A DNA stretch of 64,000 nt from NCBI GenBank assembly GCA_964229355.1, contig CAXRDE010000019.1:310001-374000 (forward strand), read 5' to 3'. Shown in pieces: positions 32,876 through 41,325 of this stretch. The stretch comes from CAXRDE01 sp964229355. GTDB taxonomy: Bacteria > Cyanobacteriota > Sericytochromatia > UBA7694. The notes beneath the pieces are model-generated. The model saw only the letters and a list, made by a program, of their open reading frames with translations. It was not told where the DNA came from and did not search any database. The translations under genes and the position numbers were made by a program. Position 1 is the stretch's first letter; each line of letters begins with the position of its first letter.

Positions 32876-33325
32876 ATGGCGTACTTTAAACCTTCAGTAA
32901 CCGTCGATGCACTTGTGATTTGGCCAACGCCAGAAGGTCTACAGATTTTACTCATTCAGCGCAAGCACCCCCCTTTTTCACAGACCTGGGCTTTGCCCGG
33001 TGGATTCATTGAAGAAGAGGAAACCTTAATAACTTCTGTATCCCGAGAGCTGGCTGAAGAAACAGGCTTAACCGGTCTCCAATTTACCCAATTTGGTGCT
33101 TACGGAGATCCTGGTCGGGATCCGCGTGGGAGAACCATCACGGTCGCTTACTTTGCGCAAGTTCAAGGCAATCGTCCTCCACAGGTCAAAGGCTACGATG
33201 ATGCCCAGGATGCGCGATGGTTTTCGATTCGCAACTTACCAGAACTGGCCTTTGATCATGCACAGGTTATTGAAGATGGGTTAAAGGCTTATCTAAAGCA
33301 GCAATCAGCCATAGGCTCCGCCTAG
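32876..33325 (+). CDS. NUDIX hydrolase
   Basis: 149 residues. The NUDIX box G-x5-E-x7-R-E-x2-E-E-x-G is complete at residues 43-65 (GGFIEEEETLI then SRELAEETGL). A preceding VDALVIWPTPEGLQILLIQR and the PGRDPRGRTITVAYFA segment resemble ADP-ribose pyrophosphatases and the sensing domain of NrtR-type regulators. It has no DNA-binding domain, so it is likely an enzyme cleaving ADP-ribose or a related nucleoside diphosphate. It begins four bases after the prepilin stop. Confidence 0.9.
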   Translation: MAYFKPSVTVDALVIWPTPEGLQILLIQRKHPPFSQTWALPGGFIEEEETLITSVSRELAEETGLTGLQFTQFGAYGDPGRDPRGRTITVAYFAQVQGNRPPQVKGYDDAQDARWFSIRNLPELAFDHAQVIEDGLKAYLKQQSAIGSA

Positions 33326-33397
33326 ACGTCACGCCCTTCAGGTGGTTATACTGCGTAGACAGTGTTTTATAATTTGCGTGTCATGAGGTAGCCCAAG

Positions 33398-35050
33398 ATG
33401 TCTGAAGCAGCCACCAATCGTCTTTACCGTGAGATGTTCGATTTTTATTGGAAATCTCATCCCGTTGCTGCAACAGCGATGGGCATTCATCATTATGATC
33501 ACCATTATGGAGATTATAGTGAATCCTATCGTCAGACGCACTATGCACGTATTCGAGACTATCTGGAGACACTAAAGGCCCTGGATATAAGTCAATTATC
33601 CCAGGATGAACAGGTGGATCGCGATATTCTAATCGGTCACTTTTCGACGGTATTGTATGAAGAGGTCCAACAAGATGCGCTTTCACGGCAGGCTTATTTG
33701 TATCCTGCTGAGGCTTTACAGGGCGTGCAAAGCTTACAAATCAACTATAATCTGGCCCTTGACCATCGGGTGTTGTCTATTATTGGGCGTCTGAAAGATA
33801 TGCCACGCTTGTTCGACCAAGGAAAGACCAATCTCCAAAAAAACCCAGAAAAAATTTCTCAGGTTTCGGTGAGTCAGGCTTTAGACGCCCTGGCGCATGG
33901 TAAGCAGTTTTTAGAAGAGATTCTACCCGCCTTTTCGGGAACGGTTCCTCATTATTTTAAAGACCTTCTGGAGAGCAACACCATTGCGCTCCGTGCCATG
34001 CGAGACTTTGAAGGCTTTTTAAACAGCCTCGAAAGCTCTGCCACAGAAGATTTCGCCTGTGGTCGTGAATACTTTGAGTTTCTACTTAAAGAAAAGCACA
34101 TGCTGTACTACGCCATGGACGAACTGCTCGATATTGGTCAACACGCCTTAGAACATACGGAAAAGCAATTGCAAGAAGTAGCCCAGGAGTTGGGCCCTGA
34201 CGTATCCTGGAAGCAACATATCCAGGAACTGAAAAATAAATACCCGGCAGCTGATGAGCTTAGACAATATTATAAGCAAGAAGCTGAGCGTATTCGGGAC
34301 TTTGGCCTGGCCCATGATCTCTACACCTTGCCCGAACAAGAGACCCTGATCATCATGGAAACACCCCTTTTTCAACGGGGACTTATGCCCTATTCGGGCT
34401 ACGTATCCCCTGCGCCTTTTGATGGGAATCAAACCGGTTATTTTTGGGTAACACCTGTACAGGAAAGTCTTTCTGAAGAAGACCGCTTACACCGACTGAG
34501 AGCGCACAGTATCTATGATGTGATTTTGACCACTGTACACCATGCTTATCCTGGTCAACACCTCTTATTTGTGCGTGCCAATGAGCACCCTTCTGAAATT
34601 CGTCGCAGCTTTCCTGACTCGTTTTTTGCTTCTGGATGGCCCCTTTACTGCGAAGAAATGCTGTATACCGAAGAGTTGTACACAGACCTTGAAACCCGTT
34701 TGTTTCAGCTGCGGGATCAGCTGTGGCGCGAGTGTCGCTTAATTTTAGATGTCCAGCTTCACAACGGCAGCATTACTTACCAGGATGCAGTGCAAATGCT
34801 GGTGGATAAAGTGGGTTTAGATCCGCTAAGTGCAGCGGGTGAAATTAAACGGTACATTTTGCATCCCACTGTGGGATGTGGGTACCTTTTGGGCAAACGG
34901 GAAATTGTTCGCTTGCGCCAGGAGGTTGAAGAACTGCAGGGTGAAAGCTTTTCTTTAAAACATTTCCATGACACCTTGTTAAGCTTCGGTATTTTGCCCT
35001 TTTCCTTGTTGCGGGAGCAAGTCCTCAAGCATTACCAACAGCTCGCTTAG
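33398..35050 (+). CDS. DUF885-family protein (metallopeptidase-like)
   Basis: 550 residues, the usual length for DUF885, a family related in fold to zinc carboxypeptidases. Family landmarks are FDFYWKSHPVAATAMGIHHY at the N-terminus, GYVSPAPFDGNQTGYFWVTP in the middle, and SFFASGWPLYCEEMLYTEEL. The metal-site motif, normally close to H-E-x-x-P-G-H, reads VHHAYPGQH here, so the usual glutamate and one histidine are changed. No signal peptide, hence cytoplasmic. It converges with the cheW gene, with one base between the stops. The family is clear; catalytic activity is doubtful. Confidence 0.78.
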   Translation: MSEAATNRLYREMFDFYWKSHPVAATAMGIHHYDHHYGDYSESYRQTHYARIRDYLETLKALDISQLSQDEQVDRDILIGHFSTVLYEEVQQDALSRQAYLYPAEALQGVQSLQINYNLALDHRVLSIIGRLKDMPRLFDQGKTNLQKNPEKISQVSVSQALDALAHGKQFLEEILPAFSGTVPHYFKDLLESNTIALRAMRDFEGFLNSLESSATEDFACGREYFEFLLKEKHMLYYAMDELLDIGQHALEHTEKQLQEVAQELGPDVSWKQHIQELKNKYPAADELRQYYKQEAERIRDFGLAHDLYTLPEQETLIIMETPLFQRGLMPYSGYVSPAPFDGNQTGYFWVTPVQESLSEEDRLHRLRAHSIYDVILTTVHHAYPGQHLLFVRANEHPSEIRRSFPDSFFASGWPLYCEEMLYTEELYTDLETRLFQLRDQLWRECRLILDVQLHNGSITYQDAVQMLVDKVGLDPLSAAGEIKRYILHPTVGCGYLLGKREIVRLRQEVEELQGESFSLKHFHDTLLSFGILPFSLLREQVLKHYQQLA

Positions 35051-35051
35051 T

Positions 35052-35510
35052 CTAGCTTCCACGGGTTCTCTCCAAAAGTTGGGGAATATCCAGGTGAATC
35101 ACCTGTGCACTTTCTTCAGTGGCCTTTAAACGGGTAATACCTGAGATATAGTTTTTCTGGGCAGAATTGAGCAGACGTTGGGGGGGAGGAGTGAGCTGTT
35201 CCTCCTGTACCCTTTGCACTTCCAAAACAGCATCCACCAGAATCCCTACTTTTTCCTGGGCCGTCGAGACAATGATATAGCAGGTTTTGCGAGAGGGAAT
35301 GGTTTTTCCGAGCTGAAAATGCTGTTTGAGATCGAGAACGGGAATAACTTCTCCGCGCAAATCAATAATGCCTTCAAAATAATCAGGCGTATCCGGCACT
35401 TTTCGGGGGGCCTGGTGTGCTGTATAGGCCTGAATTTCCTGCACGTGAGAAACCGGAATCGCATAGGCTTCTTCTGCTAAGAGAAAAATGACGAGATAAG
35501 TTTCTAACAT
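35052..35510 (-). CDS. cheW: CheW-like chemotaxis coupling protein
   Basis: 152 residues, a single CheW domain: ETYLVIFLLAEEAYAIPVSH, VPDTPDYFEGIIDLRGEVIP (the conserved RG), VLDLKQHFQL, then KVGILVDAVLEVQRV. CheW couples methyl-accepting receptors to the CheA kinase in chemotaxis or pilus motility. No cheA or receptor gene is in the window. The ATG overlaps the TGA of the preceding M16 gene as TGATG, placing it in an operon with a two-subunit peptidase. Confidence 0.93.
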   Translation of the reverse strand: MLETYLVIFLLAEEAYAIPVSHVQEIQAYTAHQAPRKVPDTPDYFEGIIDLRGEVIPVLDLKQHFQLGKTIPSRKTCYIIVSTAQEKVGILVDAVLEVQRVQEEQLTPPPQRLLNSAQKNYISGITRLKATEESAQVIHLDIPQLLERTRGS

Positions 35511-36796
35511 CAGAGAGACGCTCCAGATAGATGAGGATTAGGGCCTGCGGTAATTAAGGTTTGGTTTGAATTCTGAAAATGGCGTTGGGCAACGTCCTGA
35601 AGCGACTGGGGGGTGACCGCTTGAAGCTGTTGTATATAAGTGGTCAAGTGCTCTTCAGGCCAGCCAAAAATATGACGATGCAAGAAGTAACTGCAACGCT
35701 GAGCGTTGGTTTCAAAGCAAAAGTAGAGCTGGCCCTGTAAATAATGCTGTATGGTGCTCAGTTCTTGCGGGCTTACAGGGATTTCACAGACGTTTTGAAG
35801 CTCCTGGCGAACAAGATCAATACAGGTCCTTACCTTGTGGGGGCTGCATTCTAAATAGGTTTGTATTATGCCAGGGTACAGATGGGCATTTTGGGTACCG
35901 CTAAAGCTTAGATGGTAAACCAATCCCTGCTGATCTCTGAGTACCTGTGGAAGACGCGATGAAAAACCTGGACCCTGCCCCAGTAGAACATCAAGCACCA
36001 TCATGGGCATAAAATCAGGATGCAGGCGGGGGATTCCCAGATGGCCCATCAATACCACACACTGATCTTTGTCGGGTGTTTTAATGTGCTCATAGTGTGC
36101 GCGTGCATCGGCAATCTGGGGAAAGTTCCCCAGTGGGACCTGAGGGTGTTGCGCTGCATATGTTTTTTCACGGGCTGTGGCCGCAAAGGCTTGCAGCACA
36201 TACTCTGGATGATCCCCTGAAATTGCAATCACCGTGTTTTCGGCCCGATAGTGTTGGTGATGATACGCCAAAAGGTCTTCTCTTGTCAGGTGTTGAAGAC
36301 TTTGAGGGGTCCCGTCCACCAGGAGTGCGGGAGCCATGGCACCATAGATACTGTACAGAAAAGCCCGTTGTGCCAGGTAGGCCGGGCTTTCTTTTGCGTT
36401 TTTAAGTTGACTAATAATCAGGTCTTTTTCTTTCTTGATTTCCGAAGGAATAAAAGCCGGGGTTTGTAGCGCTTCCCATACCAATGAAAAGGCCTGACGA
36501 CTGTAATCACTTAGCACTTCAATGCGAATATATTGTGCACTGGGGGTACAACGTAGACTCAGGCTACCCCCAAGGCTTTCAAGCGCCTGAGAGAAGTCAG
36601 CGTGAGAGGTGGTTTGGCTCCCTTTAAGCAGACAGGCCAGCATTAAATTTGCCTGACCTGTTTTGGTCTCATGTAATGAACCACTCTGAATGCAAATTTC
36701 AATGCACGTAAGGGGTGTTTTTGCGTTGACGTGGGCGTATAAGGTTAAGCCATCTGTACACTGATAAGTGGTGGCAAACAGTGTGGGTAGCATCAT
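35510..36796 (-). CDS. M16-family peptidase, non-catalytic subunit
   Basis: 428 residues with the two-lobed M16 fold (LTCIEICIQSGSLHETKTGQ at the start, ALESLGGSLSLRCTPSAQYI, YHHQHYRAENTVIAISGDHP). The zinc motif H-x-x-E-H is absent: the matching position reads ANLMLACLLKGS. Inactive M16 subunits pair with an active one in processing peptidases, and the active partner is encoded directly upstream with an ATGA overlap. The first and second codons are both ATG. Together they probably form a cytoplasmic or periplasm-facing heterodimer, though neither has a signal peptide. Confidence 0.88.
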   Translation of the reverse strand: MMLPTLFATTYQCTDGLTLYAHVNAKTPLTCIEICIQSGSLHETKTGQANLMLACLLKGSQTTSHADFSQALESLGGSLSLRCTPSAQYIRIEVLSDYSRQAFSLVWEALQTPAFIPSEIKKEKDLIISQLKNAKESPAYLAQRAFLYSIYGAMAPALLVDGTPQSLQHLTREDLLAYHHQHYRAENTVIAISGDHPEYVLQAFAATAREKTYAAQHPQVPLGNFPQIADARAHYEHIKTPDKDQCVVLMGHLGIPRLHPDFMPMMVLDVLLGQGPGFSSRLPQVLRDQQGLVYHLSFSGTQNAHLYPGIIQTYLECSPHKVRTCIDLVRQELQNVCEIPVSPQELSTIQHYLQGQLYFCFETNAQRCSYFLHRHIFGWPEEHLTTYIQQLQAVTPQSLQDVAQRHFQNSNQTLITAGPNPHLSGASL

Positions 36797-38055
36797 AATT
36801 CTGCATCCATTGGCAGTAGCCAGGCCGTGAGTTGCTTTTGCGGACTTAAGTAGTCAGAGAGCAAGGCTTTAACCTGCGACAGAGTGACGCTTTGAAGACT
36901 GGGTAAATAATTTTGAAAAATGCTCTCGTCACCCGCAGCAAAGCAATCCGCAATGAATTCGGCGCGTTGCTCCGTGGTTTCTTGTTGCAAAAAAAGATCG
37001 GTCATCAACTGTATTTTTGCTTTATGAAGATGTTTCTCCTGGATATCTAAGTGTCTGAGGGCTTCATTAAATTGTTGTTCTAATCCCAATAGTCCATGGT
37101 TTTGAAGGGTTTCGACCTCTATCCCAAAGAGGTAAGGCGCTTGACTTTCAAAGATAAAGCTGGACACCTGGCTGGCAATTTGCTGTTCTTCGACCCAAAG
37201 AGCATGCAATTGGCTGCTCCATCCTTCGGTTAACATATATTGCAATACCAAAAATGCAAAGTAATCGGCCTCGTGGAATGCCGGCGCTGGCCAGCACATG
37301 ACCAAACGGGGCGTGTTGACACCTTCTCGATGTTCAATGAGACGTTGGCATTCTGGTGGATGAGCTGGAGTCGGAAGGTGCTGAAGCGCAGTCTCTCCCC
37401 GGGGAATGTCTCCAAAATGCTTTTCGATTAAGCTCTCGACGTCATGGGGCAGATGACCCACGAGAATCAGGGTCGCCAGTTGGGGTTGGTAGTAGGTTTT
37501 AAAAAAGGCTTTCAGATGTTCAGCGCTGAGCTGGCGAATATCGGCTTCATATCCGAGTACAGGATGGGCGTAGGCGTGGTCTCCCATCGCCAACCGGGTT
37601 ATTTTCTGCCAAAATGCGTCGTCTGGATCGTCTTCTGCTGTTCGCCACTCTTCGAGAATCACTTCCCGCTCAGCCTCCACTTCCTCCGGGTGAAAGAGGG
37701 GATGGCACATGCGGTCTGCTTCTATTTGTAAAACCAGCTCGCAATACTTTGAGGGCACGTTAATGGTATATACCGTGGCGTCTAAAGAAGTGTAGGCATT
37801 GTTGCTGCCGCCACATTGTAAAGAAATGCGATCAATCTCGCCCTTACCAAAATGTGCCGTCCCTTTGAACAGCATATGCTCAATAAAGTGACTGATGCCC
37901 CGCTGGTGTTCCTTTTCTTGTTTTAGACCCACCGGATAAAGCATGACACTGGTTAGCACGGGAAGGTCGTCTTGAGGAGATAGGATGACCCGTAAGCCAT
38001 TGCGGAGATGGTAAATTTGACATTGAAAAATGCCAGGAACCTGAGTGTTTAACAT
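36793..38055 (-). CDS. M16-family zinc metallopeptidase, catalytic subunit
   Basis: 420 residues. The inverted zinc motif HFIEH is at 56-60 in GISHFIEHMLFKGTAHF, with the third ligand in the downstream helix (EVEAEREVILEEWRTAEDD). The second lobe resembles that of its partner. M16 peptidases such as the mitochondrial processing peptidase and YmxG degrade or trim peptides inside a closed chamber. No signal peptide. First gene of the operon M16 catalytic - M16 inactive - cheW. Confidence 0.92.
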   Translation of the reverse strand: MLNTQVPGIFQCQIYHLRNGLRVILSPQDDLPVLTSVMLYPVGLKQEKEHQRGISHFIEHMLFKGTAHFGKGEIDRISLQCGGSNNAYTSLDATVYTINVPSKYCELVLQIEADRMCHPLFHPEEVEAEREVILEEWRTAEDDPDDAFWQKITRLAMGDHAYAHPVLGYEADIRQLSAEHLKAFFKTYYQPQLATLILVGHLPHDVESLIEKHFGDIPRGETALQHLPTPAHPPECQRLIEHREGVNTPRLVMCWPAPAFHEADYFAFLVLQYMLTEGWSSQLHALWVEEQQIASQVSSFIFESQAPYLFGIEVETLQNHGLLGLEQQFNEALRHLDIQEKHLHKAKIQLMTDLFLQQETTEQRAEFIADCFAAGDESIFQNYLPSLQSVTLSQVKALLSDYLSPQKQLTAWLLPMDAEL

Positions 38056-38112
38056 GATGGTTCAGTATAACTCAGGTTGACCTGACACTTTGTGAAAAAT
38101 GTGAAATATAGC

Positions 38113-38556
38113 TTAAGGTTGGTAAGGGGTTTCTCGGCGGCTTGCAAGCATACCAATCACCGCAACCAGGAACACCGCTACAATACCAATAATGGCCAGA
38201 TATAGGGTGTTAATACCACCTTCTGCATCGTTGTTATCGGTTTGAATTAATGTTCTTTCGGTGGTACTTTCGGTCCGACTGACTTCTCGCTCTGGGGTGC
38301 TGGCAGGAAGATTGATATCGGGCATATCGACTTCGACATTGGTTGACGTTTCAGGGAGTGTTTCGGTGGATGTTTGGGTTTCGGTCGCACCGTTGGTCGG
38401 GGTTGATAAATTCGTGTCCTCTTGCAAAGAGGGGGTAGAAATCATGCCACTGTCCCCATTGGGGGTGGTATTGGTAACCTGTGCGAGGGCTTGTCCTCCA
38501 CTCATTAGACCTGCCACGAGACACAGACTCATTACGCCTTGATTAAAATATTTCAT
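38113..38556 (-). CDS. Type I membrane protein with Thr/Ser/Glu-rich ectodomain
   Basis: 147 residues from the ATG at 38556 with AGGAAG upstream. Signal peptide (MKYFNQGVMSLCLVAGLMSG, cleaved near ALA-Q), a 75-residue Thr/Ser/Glu/Pro-rich disordered ectodomain, then one membrane helix (LYLAIIGIVAVFLVAVIGML) and the short basic end ASRRETPYQP. No family is recognised. It lies 89 bases downstream of another type I membrane protein and the symporter gene and may belong with them. The low-complexity part looks like a stalk. Confidence 0.6.
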   Translation of the reverse strand: MKYFNQGVMSLCLVAGLMSGGQALAQVTNTTPNGDSGMISTPSLQEDTNLSTPTNGATETQTSTETLPETSTNVEVDMPDINLPASTPEREVSRTESTTERTLIQTDNNDAEGGINTLYLAIIGIVAVFLVAVIGMLASRRETPYQP

Positions 38557-38645
38557 GATACGTTTCTTCCTTTCTGAGACTAAGCTTAGTCTATAAAAGG
38601 TCACTTCAAAAACGTATCATTGCGCAATAAAAAAAGCGTATATTC

Positions 38646-39128
38646 TCAATCTTCGTTCGTAATGGCGGGTTTGGTGTTGTTATAGATCATTAAAACCAGA
38701 CCCCCGAAGAGAATCAGGCTTGCCAGAGCGAAAATCAGCATGCCGGTGGCAGGAAAGGTGCCAAAACGCACGGAAACATTTTTCTCGATGGAAACGGGAT
38801 CTTTTGCATCTATTCCAGGAGCCGTTGCTTTTAAAATAGCAATGCCCGCCTCTTTGGGGGTCCATGCTACATAACCATCTTCATTCGGCGCAGGCAGCGT
38901 TTCCTGGTAGGAAGTGCTACTGTTGGCACGGTAAGTAACCACCACTTCAAAACGTTTGAGATCAGGATAACTGGCATGGCTAATCATAATTTGTGTGGGG
39001 GTGTTGACCAGCGGATACGGCTCGCCACTTAAGCCCAGGGCCGGGATTTCTTCGGTGGCGAATACACCGATACTGCCCATGAAGAGGATAAGGCATTGCC
39101 ATAATAAGACCAATAGATATTTTTTCAT
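38646..39128 (-). CDS. Type I membrane protein with FPATG-transmembrane C-terminus, coupled to the symporter gene
   Basis: 160 residues from the ATG at 39128 after GAGGAG, overlapping the symporter stop as ATGA. A signal peptide (YLLVLLWQCLILFMGSIGVF-A) is followed by a roughly 100-residue beta domain of immunoglobulin-like appearance (QIMISHASYPDLKRFEVVVT, DGYVAWTPKEAGIAILKAT). The C-terminus is FPATG, one membrane helix (MLIFALASLILFGGLVLMI) and a polar tail, the layout of a sortase-type sorting signal, although no sortase is seen here. It may be a permanent partner of the transporter; bacterial NSS transporters can need a small second subunit. Confidence 0.65.
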   Translation of the reverse strand: MKKYLLVLLWQCLILFMGSIGVFATEEIPALGLSGEPYPLVNTPTQIMISHASYPDLKRFEVVVTYRANSSTSYQETLPAPNEDGYVAWTPKEAGIAILKATAPGIDAKDPVSIEKNVSVRFGTFPATGMLIFALASLILFGGLVLMIYNNTKPAITNED

Positions 39129-40663
39129 GAAGTGATCTCCTCTTCGTAACTGCCTTTTAAAGTGAGTACCAGAGAAATAAGCGCGCCACCGCCGGCCCAA
39201 ATTAAGAAGCATAAGGCTGGTAAGAGGGTGGCCCATTGCCCAATGGGATAGTCACTGCCATAAAAGACCTTAAACTCCTGTAAGGCAGAACTGACCAAAA
39301 TAAAGAGCAAAATAGCCGGAATCACGTACTTGACCAAAAGATCAAAAATGACAGGTAAGCGCATGCGACTGTGTTTATTAACGTGTGCTCTCAACTTGTG
39401 AGATCCAAAAAACCATCCCAGCAGAATACATTCGGTCAATCCCCCAATGAGAAGCCCATAAGAAAAGGCCCAATGGTCAATTAAGTCTAAAAGCGTTAGC
39501 CCAAGGGTTCCTGTGGCATTTAATCCGGGATCAATCACTGTGGGCAGTGCAAAAGCGGATGAACCTAAAATTCCCACGCCCGCAATAAAAGGAATGATTT
39601 TTCGGCGAGGCACTTTGAACTTGTCAATGAGCGCTGAAATGGGAGCTTCTACCAAAGAGACGCTTGAAGAGATTCCCGCCAATAAAAGCAGGACGAAAAA
39701 CATAATCCCAAAGCATTTGACAACGAGTGGGCCGCCAGGCATGTTGGCAATACCCTGAGGAATAACAAAGAAGCTCATGCTCAGAGAGCTGGCTTTGGGA
39801 ACAATGGAGAAGCTAAAGAGCATTGTGAAAATGGCAATGCCTGCTAAAAACTCAAAGCAGCAATTCATTAAACTGATAATGAGGGAGTTAGACACTTGAT
39901 CGGCGTCTTTTGGAAGATAACTGGCGTAAGCCGTCATGACACCAAAACCAAGCGATAGCGTAAAAAAGATTTGACTAAAGGCACCTTTCCAAATTTCAAT
40001 GTCTTTCATGGCACCAAAATCGGGTGTAAAAAGCAAGTAAAGGCCTTCGAGTCCCTGAGGAAGCGTAATTCCCCGTACAATCAACAAGAGAATAAAGAGC
40101 CACATAAGCGGCAGGAAAATACGGTTGATGAACTCGATTTGCGAGACGCCTTTAACAATAATCCATAAATTTACCGCCCAGATAAGGACTACAAATAAAA
40201 GCGGTGACCATCCTGATATCATGTGGAAAAAGTAGCCCGTTGGATTCGCCAGCTTATCAACACTGAATGCTGTAAGGGCCTGTTCTGGGGCCCATAATGG
40301 ACCAAAGGCACCGATGAGCATACCAAAAACCCAGCTGAGTAAGGCAATGTAATACATGGTGACTAAAAAAGCGCTGGCCAGACTGAACCAGCCCCAGAAT
40401 TCGCCAAATTTTCCTTCAAGGTAATGCAATGATGCGGGAAGGGCGCGCCGGGTCAGTCCCCCGAGCCCCAACTCTAAAATCATCACCGGCACGCCCACCA
40501 CAAATAGGGCAATTAAGTAGGGAAGGTAAAATGCCCCGGCACCATACTTATAAGCATTGGCACCGAAAAACACAATGTTTCCGAGGCCAATGGCTGAGCC
40601 TGCGGCGGCCATAATAAAGCCAATACGAGAATTCCATTGTCCGCGTTGGGGAGTGTCTGTCAT
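39125..40663 (-). CDS. Sodium-dependent transporter of the neurotransmitter:sodium symporter family
   Basis: 512 residues from the ATG at 40663 with AAGGA. Twelve membrane segments are expected. Helix 1 begins RIGFIMAAAGSAIGLGNIVF, the family's Na+ and substrate site; helix 3 and 6 to 8 regions are present (IFFTLSLGFGVMTAYASYLP, LLLAGISSSVSLVEAPISAL). In most bacterial members helix 1 continues as GNxWRFPY; here it reads GNIVFFGANAYK, so substrate recognition may differ. Members such as LeuT, MhsT and MetP import amino acids with Na+. The coupled small membrane protein downstream could be an accessory subunit. Confidence 0.92.
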   Translation of the reverse strand: MTDTPQRGQWNSRIGFIMAAAGSAIGLGNIVFFGANAYKYGAGAFYLPYLIALFVVGVPVMILELGLGGLTRRALPASLHYLEGKFGEFWGWFSLASAFLVTMYYIALLSWVFGMLIGAFGPLWAPEQALTAFSVDKLANPTGYFFHMISGWSPLLFVVLIWAVNLWIIVKGVSQIEFINRIFLPLMWLFILLLIVRGITLPQGLEGLYLLFTPDFGAMKDIEIWKGAFSQIFFTLSLGFGVMTAYASYLPKDADQVSNSLIISLMNCCFEFLAGIAIFTMLFSFSIVPKASSLSMSFFVIPQGIANMPGGPLVVKCFGIMFFVLLLLAGISSSVSLVEAPISALIDKFKVPRRKIIPFIAGVGILGSSAFALPTVIDPGLNATGTLGLTLLDLIDHWAFSYGLLIGGLTECILLGWFFGSHKLRAHVNKHSRMRLPVIFDLLVKYVIPAILLFILVSSALQEFKVFYGSDYPIGQWATLLPALCFLIWAGGGALISLVLTLKGSYEEEITS

Positions 40664-40754
40664 AACATCTTCCTTTTTGCCCACTGAAAAGACGAGATTG
40701 AAAACAGTAGTATAACATGTTAGAAAACCGCAACTTTGTGATAAAGTTTTAGAT

Positions 40755-41279
40755 ATGGAATCGCAATCTTTAGAACAAATTTTGTTAACAATGGAGCTGA
40801 TTACCCGAGAGCAGTTAACGGAAGCTCTGGAGTATCAGTGCCGTCTGCCCCAGTCAGAATATCTACCCCTGACGGATATCCTTGTACATATGGAGTATGT
40901 CTCCTGGGAAAGTATTGAGCGCATAGAAAATTATCTGGCCTCGCCCACACCTACCGATAGGGTTTCAGATCGTATTCGACAATCCGTGTTGCAATTTAGC
41001 AATCAGATGCCCGTTCCTGCTCAGCCGCCAGAAAGCCTGTCTGCATCAACTCCAGAAGCGCAATTACCTCTCGAAACGTCTCCGCCTGCTGCGATTTCAC
41101 CTGCTGCCAACGAAGCGTGGCAGCAAATGCATGCCATGGAAGAATGGCAACAAATGCAGTCTTTATGTGTTGAAGAGAGCCAGGGAGATGCCCAAAACCT
41201 CGATAAAATCATGGAAGATCTGGGCATTTCAGATCCGCGGGCTTTGCAGGTGGGATTCACCATTAAGCGCAAGCCCTAG
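40755..41279 (+). CDS. Small protein with MshEN/GspE-N-like N-terminal domain
   Basis: 174 residues, no signal peptide. Residues 1-65 repeat the pattern found at the N-terminus of type II secretion and type IV pilus ATPases: LEQILLTMELITREQLTEAL, then YLPLTDILVHMEYVSWESIE. In MshE this module binds c-di-GMP. Here it is not attached to an ATPase. A Pro/Ser/Ala linker follows (residues 85-120), then a Gln/Met-rich helix (WQQMHAMEEWQQMQ) and the end ISDPRALQVGFTIKRKP. The family call rests on pattern only. Confidence 0.5.
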   Translation: MESQSLEQILLTMELITREQLTEALEYQCRLPQSEYLPLTDILVHMEYVSWESIERIENYLASPTPTDRVSDRIRQSVLQFSNQMPVPAQPPESLSASTPEAQLPLETSPPAAISPAANEAWQQMHAMEEWQQMQSLCVEESQGDAQNLDKIMEDLGISDPRALQVGFTIKRKP

Positions 41280-41325
41280 TCTATTCCTCTCCGTGTTATG
41301 ATGGGGTGCTGAGGAGTATGAGTCA

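Noticed and set aside
38113..38556. PEP-CTERM sorting signal at the end of the Thr-rich membrane protein
   Set aside because: There is a helix and a basic tail but no PEP motif before it.
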